Positions 45,825 through 57,664 are shown, numbered from the stretch's first letter. The stretch is DNA of 64,000 nt from Hetaerina americana (GCA_022747635.1 JAKTNV010000001.1:23656990-23720989); one strand, 5' to 3'. Made by a program: numbers and translations. Notes: generated by a model not told the origin, from the sequence alone.

Positions 45825-46005
45825 GTCACACAATATGAACGTCCAATCCGACGGACGGCGTACTTGATTCGAGGTGCTCTCTCCACGTGGCAATACAAGT
45901 AGAGATCCAGGGATACCACTGAAACGTTGTGACAGCCGCCAGGATTCGAATTCTGGGTTGGAAAGCCATTGCGCTAGACACCACTCCGATCCCTGGACGA
46001 ATTTG
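45825..46005 (-). repeat. SINE-D with tRNA-like head
   Basis: On the minus strand the head starts GGGATCGGAGTGGTGTCTAG, keeps TAGCGCAATGG as an A box and GAATTCGAATCC as a B box. The body then ends with the ACGTCCAATCCG-type block shared with 5330-5440. Confidence 0.6.
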
Positions 46006-46115
46006 AATCTTTCGCATCGCGTAGAAAGCGTAGTTGTAAGTAGCTTGTAAAAAAGTGGTATTTTTCGAATAAGGAGGAAGCGTAGTATGATAATAGGAAG
46101 CGTAGTGGCAGCATA

Positions 46116-47540
46116 TTCGTCCGGTTATAGCCGGGATAGGTAACCAGTTCGAGAGAAAGGCTTTTGTTTTTGTACGAGCTGTTCAGTGAACGTGTGTGGT
46201 CATTTGGTGGATTGGGAAGTTCCCAGAGGTAAAGACGCCGATCGCCGATCGAATGGACCATTTCCGTAGCATTTATTCTTTCAAACCTTATCTCTTATAC
46301 ATATTTTGAAATTTTACTTTTTTTCAACCCGTTAGTTTCACTAATTAGCATTAAGGTTATAAAGAAATACCTCTTTTTTAAAATTAACAAAGGATTTCGA
46401 GTTGGATAAGGGATCTCAGCGTCGAAAATAATTATTTTTTCGCCTCGGTAAAACAGTTCAGAGGGTTCATAAGTAAAAGTGTATGATGGAAAGATAATAA
46501 AAAATAGATGCTACGACTAACTTGAAACATTTGCATGTAAAATGAAATGAATTAGAACTAGTGTGGAATATTAATCCTCTGGGCAGTTTTTGGACGAACA
46601 CATTCTGAGTATCAAGGGAATTTGACGTATAATTTGCGTCAGCAGAGGAAGAATACACGATAGCGAGGGAATTAATGTGAAAACTACACTTTTTTTAGCG
46701 AAGGCGTGGACAGAAAAAATAGTAAAGATTTTTTCCATAAATGAGTCTAGCCTCATATTATTTTGAACCTAGTAATCTTGAGGAGATGATACGTGTGAAA
46801 GTTTTAGGCTCCCGCGGCTTGGGGTTAAATTAATTTAGAAGAACGGAATGACAGTATACTACGTCTTGCTAGATAATGGATGGAGGAGGGGAGACCAATG
46901 GTGGATGAGTGGGGATGGGAAAATTTGAGCAGAAAGCGGGAAAAAAATGGACGGAAAGTATTTATTGGGGATATTGGAATATTTAAGGAGGTTAGTTAGT
47001 CAGTTAAAGTGAATTTTTTCTTTAGTCTCCAATTTAGGACTCAACTTGGTTTTACGACCATTAGTTCAAATTTCAAAACCGACCGTTTAAATTGCTCGAC
47101 AACAGACTGACGATGTTACTATGGTAACGATGTTCAAATTCAATGACGAGTAATATTTATCTGTACGTAAAATTTGCTTTTTTTGCCGTAATCTCCGCGT
47201 TAAGTTAACCTTTGCTTTAACTAACGTAAGGGTTTAACGTGGCATTATCAAACCGGGTCTAACTCTGCCGTCTAAAGCCTAAGTTAAACGAGAGCTACAT
47301 ATAATTAAATTGAAGATTAATACGCCATTTTTGTTGTTTCGGAACTGTTGGTTTGCCCGATTATAATCTGTTGAGCACAAAAATATATTTAAAAAAAGGC
47401 TAAGTTTTTAAGGCTAGCTTCTTTAGTGGATGCTTTCAAGATACTGACGTGAATTTTTCCGCAGTATTTCATTACCTTCCCATCGATGAGTTAGCATTAT
47501 TTGGTATAGCGTTTGAAGATGCATATTACTCCTGGGTTCT
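46116..47540. other. No gene recognised
   Basis: Mostly unassigned. GATAATGGATGGAGGAGGGG and AAAAAATGGACGGAAAGTAT near 46872-46960 may be a further LINE-Y scrap. Confidence 0.35.
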
Positions 47541-47544
47541 AATG

Positions 47545-47599
47545 ACCCTATCCATCTACCTATATACCTACCTATGTATCTATCTGTGTATATATCTAC

Positions 47600-47633
<34 letters not shown>

Positions 47634-47768
47634 ATCTAACTATCTCTCTATCTATCCATCTACCTAACTACCTACCTATCCATCTATCTGTCTATCTCTC
47701 TACCTATGTGTCTCTCTATCTATTGATCTATCTATCTAACTATCTATCTATCTAAATATCTATCTGTC
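47545..47768. repeat. (CTAT)n microsatellite, imperfect
   Basis: CTAT and CTAC tetramers run for over 200 bases, with one pure CTAT stretch near 47600-47625. The Tyr-Leu-Ser-Ile frame over it is an artefact. Confidence 0.9.
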
Positions 47769-48060
47769 CAGTTGACTAATTGCGTGACACACGTTTCGCA
47801 TTCATTAATACTCGGTGAAAGTTTCAACATAATTGAAATGATATTTCTGGTATACTTCACAATTTTCGGATTCGTTATTTCAAGTTCTTCATAATTTAGA
47901 AAAAAAATTAGAAAACCCATGTAGAAATCCATCATCAATTGAGTGTGAGACACAAGCGGTTTTGATAGTGTCGTCGATGTGTGCATATGAGTTCTTGGGT
48001 GCGTGACAGTTAACAATGAAGACTGAACGTTATGACGTAAAAAACAACCCGATAACCAAG
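47769..48060. other. No recognised feature
   Basis: Nothing assigned. Confidence 0.35.
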
Positions 48061-48099
48061 CTTCAGGTCAACTCACCAGCCGGTTTTTCCTGTGGGATA

Positions 48100-48690
48100 A
48101 TGTTGAATTATGGTTTCCAAATTCACGACATTTTGTAATAATCGGGAACGGGAGATCGCATTTCCCGAGAATTCTCGAGAAATCCCGAAATAATTTTTTA
48201 ATTAAATTTTCGTATGTCATCCGTTAAAAATATTGTGACAGAAACTACTAATAAACAGATAAGCCGTAGAGAAGGTGGGTTAACCGGGCTCCTGGCCCCG
48301 GTGCTGTCTTCCAGATGTTTTTAGACACTTACGTACGTAATTGGTCAACGAAAAACTCGTGTAGATAAATTTTTGATTTCCACGTCTCTCTCTTAATTTT
48401 TCATAATACTCTTATTTCCATAATTGATCGAGTTTCAACTCTCTTAAAACAGTCTCAATTGGATTTATGATCTTTTATAATCTCTCTATCAATCTTTCCA
48501 GTGTATTATAGTCCGAAATAACTTCTAGTTTCATCTTTTCACTCCTCGTTATTTCTTATTGTAAATTTCCCGATTTCTCGACCAAATTTTCTCGGGATTT
48601 TAGGAACGGGAATGTGGAAAAAATTCCCGAGAACGGCGGGAAGAATTTCCAGACCGAAAACCCTTAGTGGGATCACCCCTGCAGGAGCCT
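48100..48690. repeat. Two CCCGAGAA-rich blocks in inverted orientation
   Basis: AACGGGAGATCGCATTTCCC with GAATTCTCGAGAAATCCCGA (48147-48192) is mirrored by TTTCTCGGGATTTTAGGAAC and AATTCCCGAGAACGGCGGGA (48590-48645). CACCCCTG at 48676 resembles a hAT-type terminus, but no matching left end was found. Possibly a non-autonomous DNA element. Confidence 0.35.
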
Positions 48691-50421
48691 TTTCGTTGGT
48701 TATGGTATCATGAAGTCGACTTTGCTTCAATTTTATTTACCAACAAGTGATTCTTTTGAAGTAACAGAAGGATCAAACATTTTTTTATGTGTAGTTTCTA
48801 ATGAAAAGGATAGATTGAGCTCCTTACTGTCTCTTTTTAGATTGGCTATGCCTAATAATATTTCCTTAAGCCGTAAAAGGTTTTTTTTACACCAATATGA
48901 AAGTAAAAAGGGGGGAGGAAATTGAGATTTGTGAAGTGATTTACGTGGAAAGTTAATCCCTCTCCAGTGATCAGACGCACATTCAAAATATTCTAAGTAG
49001 TTTCTAAGAAATACAAATCAGTAGTTTTTAAGATTTGAATGCTCCACGTACAAATTTACGTGAGTGAAATCGTACAATGATTACCTTTTCCCTTTAATAT
49101 TTCGAATTTCACTCATTTACCTATTTATGTATCATTAACATACCAACAGTTTAATTCTGGCCTCCAAATTTTTTGTGAAACCGCGTATTTTTAACGCAAA
49201 TTTAAATCAGTGGGGCGCTACTAATGAAATAATATGAAGTTATTCGTTTTTTTTACAGCAAAATTTTAGGCCAGGATTCCGAAAGTGCCCATATTTCTTT
49301 TCGTTCTTTCCTATCTGTAATAGGTTGAATTCCGATTAAATTAGTTTATAAAACAATGACGCAGCTGCGTGCGAATCCTGCATAAATCGTAAAAAACGCA
49401 CCTCCCGTGCCCGAAATTAGAATTTGTCTTTCATTAACTCACTTGCTTCCACTTCGTTTATTTAATGCTGGCAAAGCTCTTATCAGAGTATACGAAATTA
49501 AACCAGGACTTCTTTTCTGCTGCTGAGTTAATGTGAAGTTTATGTCATTTTCATGACATTACACGCGATAGTTGTAATTCATTTACCTTTGTAGTTGAAC
49601 TTATGAATATTTACTCTCATGGTTTATTTTGCTGAGGGATTTGCTTGAGTGCAAACATCAGGACTTGTATGGTAACATGTAAACGTGTCCTCGCCGTATG
49701 TTGAACCGAAATATATTATGAGCGATATGCGTGCTTAAAAAATGTTTGCTCGCTCGTTGCTTTAACAGCGCGGAATTATCTCAAGTTAAAAAAATCCTCT
49801 CGTTATGTGTGTGTGTGTGTGTGTACGTGTGTGTATGTTCGCACATCAAATTTACATCCATTAAAGGATATTTTTAGCATGCACTGTTTTAAGGGAGGAA
49901 TAATTAATCTTAGGTAATGCTGCACTGTTTTAGAATAATTTAATCTTAAGTAATGCTTATGCATAAAATTTTAAAATTCACAAAAGCTTCTTTCATGGCT
50001 TAAGGTTAGCTTCCTTAAAGTTTGGTAAAAGCTAAATTTGCTTCGCATAAATAGTATTGCTATGATCGAACGTTTGAGCAAACGTGTCACAGTTCCAGGA
50101 TTAAAACAAAAAAAGTCTGGTGAATATAATTGCAGCGATAAGATATTGCAAAAAGGAGGTATTCTTTGCTCGTAAAAATCTTTCGTTTTTTTCTGCTGAG
50201 ATATTTTTGGCCACTTTTATATCGTTTTTATATCTACGTCGAGTGTGTTATAGCCGATTCCGTCATAAAAAAAACCGTGCGTTTGTAATTTTTGACAAGA
50301 TAAAAAGAATCCGATAATCTCAGTAATTAAATTTGATTTGGAAATATTCGACTGGTATAAATTTGTGGACTCTTCACAAAATCATATATATATATGAAAC
50401 ATACAATTCCATCAAGGAATA
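48691..50421. other. No recognised feature
   Basis: Nothing assigned apart from a short (GT)n at 49805-49834. Confidence 0.4.
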
Positions 50422-51178
50422 TACGAGGGTCATCCGGAAAGTAGTACCCGTTCGTGCCGCATGAAGTGCTGACGACGCGAGTAGCCGCTGGACGAGGTCA
50501 GATAGCTTCAGTGGCTTGTCTGCCTTCTCTGAGCCAAGTTGCGTGACGCTAGCATTGCCTGTGTTGTTTCTGTGATTGTTTACAATGTTTAAAAAAATTG
50601 AGAACGCCGCCAGTTGTGAAGTGAGGGCAGTGATTAAATTCCTCAATGCAAGAAACGTTCGCCCATGTGATATTCATCGCCAATTAAAGGAGGTGTATGG
50701 AGACAATGTAATGGACGAGTCGTCTGTTCGGCGGTGGTGTCGCAACTTCAACATGGGGAGGGGGAACACACACGACGATGAGCGTTCGGGGAGACCGTCT
50801 GTCATTACAGACCAACTGGTGAGCTCAGTTGACGAATTCGTGAGGAACGATCGGCGCGTCACAATTGATGACATCTGTGAGCATTTTCCCAATGTTTCTC
50901 GAACAATTGTTCATGAAATTGTTAAACACCATCTGCATTATGCAAAAATTTGTGCAAGATGGGTCCCTCGCGTATCTCAATGAGCTGGCGGCGAAGGACT
51001 ATGCAGCAGGAATACAGAAACTTGTCACACGTTATGACAAATGCCTTAATTTGCTTGGAGATTATGTTGAGAAGTAGTTTAAAGTATCCTCTTTCAAATA
51101 AAATTTTTTATGTTTGTTAATATTTACTTTTGTGTCTTTATTTCACGAACGGGTACTACTTTCCGGATGACCCTCGTA
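50422..51178 (+). mobile_element. Mariner element, internally deleted (copy 3)
   Basis: The element is 50424-51176 (753 bp) between clean TA duplications. Its 33-bp terminal repeats match at both ends without visible mismatch. It has exactly the length and deletion of copy 1 at 16595-17347, in the opposite orientation. Confidence 0.93.
50585..50983 (+). pseudogene. Mariner transposase N-terminal fragment
   Basis: The frame encodes 132 residues plus stop from ATG at 50585. It differs from copy 1 by few residues (DESSVRR against DESSLRR). Helix-turn-helix region, ERSGRPSV linker and the KICARWVPR end are present. The deletion that removes the DDD core leads straight into a stop, and the C-terminal LNELAAKDYAAGIQKLVTRY part continues in the next frame to 51077. 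The near identity of two dead copies means they were moved recently by a transposase made elsewhere. Confidence 0.9.
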
Positions 51179-51189
51179 AATGATGAAAA

Positions 51190-51345
51190 TTTGTGAATTC
51201 ACTCACTCACGAGAGCAATATATAATTTGGACGGCACTTTGACCTGAAGAAGGCCCAAAGCTTAAACTGAAACATGAGTTTCCTTTTACGTGTTATCTAT
51301 TAAATGTTTGTGTTCTTTGTGCTGTTCAAATGTTATATATGTGTA
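51190..51345. mobile_element. Family T fold-back copy
   Basis: The left part carries the inverted CTCACGAGAGCAATATATAA and TTTGGACGGCAC blocks. The right part carries GACCTGAAGAAGGCCC, TTCCTTTTACGTGTTATCTA and GTGCTGTTCAAATGTTATAT. It has the same inverted-then-forward order as the copy at 27012. A (TA)n tract follows. Confidence 0.55.
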
Positions 51346-51365
51346 TATATATGTATATATGTATG

Positions 51366-51447
<82 letters not shown>
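51346..51447. repeat. (TATG)n and (TA)n microsatellite
   Basis: A short TATG region is followed by about 78 bases of TA. Confidence 0.95.
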
Positions 51448-51450
<3 letters not shown>

Positions 51451-51589
51451 TTACCTTATGACTGTCTAATTCTTCGTTGATGATGTCGAATCTCTCCTGA
51501 GTCGTTTTCTCCTGAGCGAAAAACATACGGGGAGTATGTGGATAAGCTAACAAAAATTAGGATATACTATAAGAGTACTTGGTAAATGT

Positions 51590-52095
51590 GATGAAAGGGT
51601 AATGTTATCTTTCATTGGTTAAGCCTCATTTAGAATATGCTGCTAGTATAAGGGATCCTCACAAAGTGGGATTTATTGCCGAATTGGATCGTGTGCAGAG
51701 TATAAGAACTAGATTTGTAAAAGGTTATTATGGCAAATTGAGAAGCGTATCCAAAATATTAGAGCAGCTGGGCTGGTAATCACTCACGGAGCGAAGTTTA
51801 AATTATCAGATTGAAGCTCTTAAAGCATAAATTGGAAGGACGTATCTTTTGCTGTGATGTTGAAAAGGTATTATTACCCTCATCGCTCTACGATAGGAGA
51901 GATCACATTAATAAAATTTGAGAGATTAAGTGAAGAACAGGTAGATTTTAGTTGTCATTTTTTCCATGAACGATAGTGGATCATAATAACATTGTCCGGC
52001 CGCGGTAGGGTCATGTTCGGGTGAAATTTTTCGGCTTTGTATTCACCCCATGCCACACACCTTAGCGGTGTGTCCTGTGTATATAAATGCATAAA
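51590..52095 (+). mobile_element. LINE-X, RT C-terminal end and 3' UTR (best copy)
   Basis: With few frame changes it reads KPHLEYAASIRDPHKVGFIA, ELDRVQSIRTRFVKGYYGKL, RSVSKILEQLGW, then SLTERSLNYRL-like, KLEGRIFCCDVEKVLLPSSL and YDRRDHINKI lines. This is the post-palm part of a non-LTR RT of the CR1/Jockey type, followed by the 3' UTR up to CACACACCTTAGCGG near 52065. The catalytic part is absent (5' truncation). Confidence 0.7.
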
Positions 52096-53285
52096 TAAAT
52101 CATTCTGTGCAATAGTGCGATTCTCTTGTTTTTGCGTGGTAGGAATGTAACTGACGGTATCTGTGGTGCGGAAGTGAATGAAACCGTTGAAACTCATTAT
52201 TATCGCCATCAGCATTGTAAAACGTTTAATTCACTTCGCGCGCTTGGTGGCTGAGAGGATTTCATGGATTGAGCTGTAATTCCACAGACTGGATTGGACA
52301 TTCGCTTAATCACCTCCTCTATTTAGGGCGTGTCACAAGGGTTGACGTAACAATCGCTTGCGACATTATTGTGTTTGCAATGCTTTTGGTATAATGGAAC
52401 GCAGTTTCCTGAATGAACCTGTGAATGTGTGTCGTAACTAGGCAAGATTTCAATCAGTTGTGGGATCAGCTGAGTGAAGAAGAATATGGAATTAATTAAT
52501 TATTATCAAGGTAATCAGAGTTTTTCAGGCAATAAACTTTCGGATTTCTTTGATATTTAATGTTTATCTTTTTGTTCGTGGGGTTAATACCCATGTTGTT
52601 GAGTGTTAGTATCCAGTATTATTGCAATTATAGCTGTACATATTTTTACATAAGTAGATATGACATTAAATTGCTATCTTATAAAGAAAAGCGTTAGGAA
52701 TTTCGATGTGTAAAAATCATTGCAGCGGACCACGTTAGGAGAATTGATCCCAAATTGAGTGTTTTGGTTGAGTGCTTCTTCCAGTTAAGCCTCCCTTTAG
52801 ACATCCTTTTCCTGTAATTTTCGCAAGGCTTTTGAAAGTAGTAAGATCCTCGGATCAATAATCACAGGAACGCAAATATCCACGCCGCCAACTGAAACAC
52901 AGTGGCATGGACGGCGCCAAGAACGTCGATGTGAAAAAATACAATGTTTAAACGTACGGTTGTCTCCAACTGAACAGATCAAAAGAAAAATGTCGAAATT
53001 TTTTAGACATTAGCGTTTTATGTAAACAAAAGGACGAGAAATTTCAAAATTTGGAAGGAATGTTTTTTTTTCTTCGAATTTTCCTCTTGCCTGATAGGAA
53101 ATATAACTTGTTTTTCGCGTATCATCGTGTGACTCTGCTGACTTTAACGCTTTGCTTATTGCCTTTGCTCTCTCTTTCAGTTTATCTTGCATGTAGCAAA
53201 TGTTTACGACAGATCTTGACACGCGTCAAGTTTTTCCTTCCTCCATAGACACGTGAATAAGTGGAAATATGCGACTGTTTACTCA
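52096..53285. other. No gene; possible worn 334-bp relative
   Basis: TTTCGATGTGTAAAAATCATTG at 52700 resembles the inverted 3' block of the 334-bp element but the match soon fades. Otherwise unassigned. Confidence 0.3.
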
Positions 53286-53287
53286 TC

Positions 53288-53288
53288 T

Positions 53289-53322
<34 letters not shown>
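53288..53322. repeat. (TC)n microsatellite
   Basis: About 17 TC units. Confidence 0.9.
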
Positions 53323-53326
<4 letters not shown>

Positions 53327-54536
53327 CAATACGTATTCTGCGAGAAATACCTACGCTACAACGTTAGACTGAATAATTTTAAATTTTATTCCGAAATCGA
53401 AATATTTTGCCCTAATCAGGTTTAGATATTTTATTCATTTTTTATTTGATTCATTTTTGTTGTTCAAATTTTTCCAACATATTTTTTGGATTGCTATCTA
53501 GAGAGCATTTTTTTTCCTCGATTTGTTTTATTTCTCTAGGGTTTAGACATTGAAATTTCAACTTTCATTGTAATCAACTGAAACTTAAACAAGCAGGGGT
53601 GGCAAAAATAAGTTATGATTAATCGGAAGAATGTGCACTTTTCAGGCCTGTATTGCACTGCTCAGAGTGTATTCATTAAAAATATTTTTTTTTAGAGAAT
53701 CGTGACCTTTTTTTAAACCTTAAAATCGTCGTCATCAATATTTATGTCCTTTGATTGGTTTATTCTGACCCTTTATAATTTTACTTCTCTATTTAGTATT
53801 AATATCCTCTCACCTCCTGATAGCCCCTCTGTTTTATGTCCTTCTTCATTCGTTTCACATTTCCACGTGTCTCTTGAACTTCCTTTAAGGGATATTTCCT
53901 TCAATGCACCCTTATATCATGTTTCTAATTAATTCATTGAGCCTGATATAGTAGTATTCATGTTGATGTTGATATATTTTGAACTCTTAAATCCCCTGGG
54001 CAAGTTATAATAAAACATAAAACTGAACTCCTACTCTGTACACATACAATTGGCAAACTTACTGATGCACAAAATGAGAATAAATTAGGGGTAACTAAAA
54101 CCAATCTACCAATTAAAGTCTACGTAATTGGATAGTAATTAATCTGTGGATGCCTAAAAAAAAGTCGAAAAGAATTAGAAAAGATATTTCGGCGTTCATC
54201 CATGATTTTCGTCTGACTTTGACAATTGTCTCTTTCGTCGTCTTACTAACATGTCTCTGCCTGCCGGTCACAAATCAACTGTGGTTTAGATTCCTGATTA
54301 ACTCGGAAACTTGCGCGAACGGGTTTCAGACAATCAAAGGTTCCAACCCGAGCATTGTTCCCTGACCTGAATTTCACGCACGACAAAATCTATCCGTTTG
54401 CACTTCATCCCCTTCCGGGCACTGGCTGAACTCCGCACAAAGGCTTGCCCGTTCGTGTGGACATATCTCCTTGTCTTGACCAATGCCCTCACTAATAAAC
54501 CCTCCCGGCTCTCCCCCCCCCCCCTCCCCTCAAAGA
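53323..54536. other. No recognised feature
   Basis: A 71-codon frame at 54150-54365 has one hydrophobic segment and a Lys-rich start. No family recognised, and I see no splice context that would favour an exon. A poly-C run lies at about 54509-54521. Confidence 0.35.
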
Positions 54537-54832
54537 TTAATGGACTCCATTAAAACCGGTATCCTGAACCGTTTCCCCAGTGGCGACTGCCGATTCCACT
54601 CCTGCGGTTTCTGTGAATGTCCCTCGCGTTCCGATCCGCGTTAAACGTTCCTCGTTGGATCGAAGAGATCCAACGAGGAACGGCCTTCTTCCGACCTCAA
54701 TTGAACTTTGAACGATCAAGGAAAAAAATTGGCCGTTTGGTCCATACACCAGGGACAAATTAAGTCGGAAGGAAGGGTCGTATCCAGGGTGATTGAATTG
54801 TTGAGAGGAAAGTGAAGGATTGCATTCAAGCA
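54537..54832 (-). other. Unassigned open frame with internal 16-bp hairpin
   Basis: The minus-strand frame is open over this whole stretch (about 95 codons before the TA tract) and ends VQDTGFNGVH. It contains ERLTRIGTRGTFTETAGVES and the hairpin CGTTCCTCGTTGGATC with its exact complement (54646-54661 and 54667-54682). I do not recognise the product. Openness and GC content are unusual locally, so it may derive from an unknown element. Confidence 0.3.
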
Positions 54833-54833
<1 letters not shown>

Positions 54834-54892
<59 letters not shown>

Positions 54893-54895
54893 TTA
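54834..54895. repeat. (TA)n microsatellite
   Basis: About 50 bases of TA followed by AT-rich sequence. Confidence 0.95.
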
Positions 54896-54900
54896 TTGAA

Positions 54901-56118
54901 AATAATGTCGACATTATTGATTGTATTCCGTAGAAATGGTTTCGCAAAAGGAATTAATAGAAAAAAAAACTATGATGCATGAGAGATTAAAAGGGATGGA
55001 AATATCAGGGTAAAATAGTAGGGACAAAAAAGTATTGTCAATTATTTTAAGCATTCATACCATATCTGAATTTAACGTACGTATAATATTGGAAATTTTT
55101 TCATCTATCAAATGCTTTCATAATATTTTTAGGTCGCTCACTTTTTAAGAAGGTATATAAGTTTGAAAAAAGCCGAATTCCTTCTCGAGATTTACATAAT
55201 CGTCATTTAGTAATCTTTACTTTCCCTGATACTGGCATTTTTTTCTTAAGTTTGGTCCGATAAATGGTGTTCATTAACAACTGTTACCGGTATTAAATGC
55301 TAAAGCTTACAATTTGTTTTGTCTCATATATTGTAACTATTATGTTTTTTAATATGTATCCGTTTTTATTAGTAAGAGAGTTAAGTTCGAAGAACACACT
55401 TGGCGTCCTCATCAAGTGACACTGCCTCCATTTTGTGAGAAACATGGCAGCGTTGCCGATGGATAACGTTTTCGAGGAATTTGGAGGTGGAGATGGAATC
55501 CTTTACGAGGCTGTAGAGTAGACCCCTTTAAAGATTCCAAGATAATCTCAAGCACACACTTTGTGACTGGCACAGACCAAACACACGCACAAGCACACAA
55601 AAAACACACACTCAAAAGGGCCCAACTTCTGGGAGAATCTGAACCTGAAATTCTTTAACGGAGTCTCACAGCCTCGTGAAGGATTTCAGTCAGGAACGTG
55701 TGCATTTGGCTGTGTGTGGTCCCGGACGCGGATTCATTTCCCGTAAACCACCACACAGGGTATTCCGGTCGAGAGGTTGTGGTTGGTCCCTGACGTGATT
55801 CCCGTTAAACCAACACAACAATTGGTCTGACGAGAGATTGGCAACTAATTATTACGGCCATTGGAGTTTCTTCCCCCCCCACCTCTTATTTTAACTGAGA
55901 GCCCGTAGAGCTCATTATTTTTTACTAGTGTACGTGTGTTTAAATTCTCGTAATGATTTTTTTAGATATTTAAGTCCCAAGTTTCCATAACGGAAGGTTT
56001 AATAATAAAGTATGGAGGTACGCATTTTTGAATATAACCTCGGTTGAAGGCAACCGTGGAGTACTTTTTTTGTAATTATCCGATATTTATTTTCAATGTT
56101 AAACTTACAGGTTTACCT
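54901..56118. other. No recognised feature
   Basis: Nothing assigned. GACGTGATTCCCGTTAAACC and CGCGGATTCATTTCCCGTAA near 55720-55815 form a local imperfect duplication. Confidence 0.35.
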
Positions 56119-56120
56119 AT

Positions 56121-56169
56121 TTATTACCTTATCAACCACAGGTCGTACCTGTGGTTGATAAGGTAATAA
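56121..56169. repeat. Perfect 23-bp hairpin
   Basis: Arm TTATTACCTTATCAACCACA plus GGT (56121-56143) is exactly complemented at 56147-56169, with a CGT loop. Confidence 0.95.
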
Positions 56170-56216
56170 TTAAATTTAAAAAACTAATAATAAGCATGAA
56201 TACACTGGTTGCCATC

Positions 56217-56613
56217 TACGAGGGTAAGTCATTAAATGAGTCGCAAACTTCAGCTAGCCAATCGCCCGAGCGGTTACGAACATATCATTGAGATCACTTG
56301 AAACATCCACCGTACATTAACGACTTACCCCCAGGGAATTTTATCTGTTCGGGTCCCTAAAAAATCATTAGGGTGGTCTCGACGTTTTGAAAATGTAGAT
56401 TTCGCAGTCCAAAAGGTTACCCGTTGGCTACGCCAGCAAATAAATGAATTCTTCGCTTCCGCCTATCAAGGACTTGTAAAGAAATGGGATAAATGTCTGA
56501 ATGTACGTACAACTGGGTTAATATGTAGAAAACTGAAATACCTTTGAGGAAGTAAATTTCATTGTTGATGTCTCTATCCAATTTTGCGACTTATTTATTG
56601 ACTAACCCTTGTA
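56217..56613 (+). mobile_element. Second mariner-type family, internally deleted, 393 bp
   Basis: Ends CGAGGGTAAGTCATTAAATG and the complement of CATTTATTGACTAACCCTTG-like sequence (56219 onward and ending 56611) form imperfect terminal repeats inside TA dinucleotides. Inside, VTRWLRQQINEFFASAYQGL and VKKWDKCLN match the C-terminal end of mariner transposases (compare GIQKLVTRYDKCLN in copies 1-3). Everything N-terminal, including the catalytic core, is deleted or unrecognisable. The terminal repeats differ from those of copies 1-3, so this is a different family. Confidence 0.7.
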
Positions 56614-57660
56614 TATCATTTCCATTCTTATGAATTCATCATTTCAGAGCACAGATTCATCTTAAAGAGAATCGAGTCGATTTCTGGTATTTATAATCAT
56701 CCCCTGCCATGCACTCTATGCGTAGTTCATCCCCTGCCAAGCACCCTTTGCGTAATTCTCTTGTTGAATACCAATTATAAGTAGACGTATCTATAAGTGA
56801 CATGTATGCCGAGAATGAAACTGAATAGATAATTAAGTGGCGAATGAAATTTGAATTTTGAATCTGTCACAGTTTTCATTTTGAACTCTTTGGCAGAAAA
56901 GTTTCGAGAAATTCGCGGTAAAGAGTAAAAGAGTAAAGCGGGCGAAAGAGTAAAAAATGAACCAATCGCAACGGAAATAAAAACTCTGAAAATTGTCTGT
57001 AAATGGACTGACTCGTCTTTTGAAATATTCCGAATTTGAAGTTGTAATGATGCAGTCAATGTTTTTTTTCCTGGAAAGATAACTTAATGCGGACTGTTTG
57101 ATTGTAAATGGGGTTTTGGATGAGAGGCTATTCTGGAAATTACTGCTAACGATTCGGGAAGAAAATCTTGTTTTTCGCGAAAAATTACTCCCCTCATGTC
57201 TGTGGAGTGGAAATATACTTTTAACCATCTGTAGAACTTACACTGATGTAACTACGTGAACATAATACATTCTTCATCTCCCCGGGAAGAGTTTTAGTTA
57301 TTCAGCGGGGAAATGGTTCCTTCTCGTATCTTTTTAATCACACCCATTCTCGTTCGTGTTCACTGATTGGCATACGGTTATGCCCTGTGACGTTTTCCAG
57401 TTACATTTAGACTACTGCGGCCATTTCAGTGCGATCCGTGATGGAAACTGCATTCATGCGGTACACCTTAATTGGCAATCTACTCGTATGTATGCCCCAA
57501 AACTGAATACTCGCGTTCTAGAGAAATTGCTCCGAAATATTGGAATAGGGAGATAAAGCTCTGATATTACTCCCTAATTCTTCCCCTCCACTTGTCTCTC
57601 ACTTGTGTTTGTTTGTATTTCGAGTAGTATCTGTTATTTTTTAAGTTATCTATCTAATAA
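56614..57660. other. No gene; LINE-X 3' scraps
   Basis: CATCCCCTGCCATGCACTCT and CATCCCCTGCCAAGCACCCT at 56698 and 56728 are two tandem worn pieces of the LINE-X CCACACACC block. Frames at 56775-57228 (-) have no recognised domain. Confidence 0.35.
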
Positions 57661-57664
57661 TTTT

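Noticed and set aside
54150..54365. Small membrane protein gene
   Set aside because: One hydrophobic stretch in a 71-codon frame is not enough; no family recognised and no flanking gene structure.
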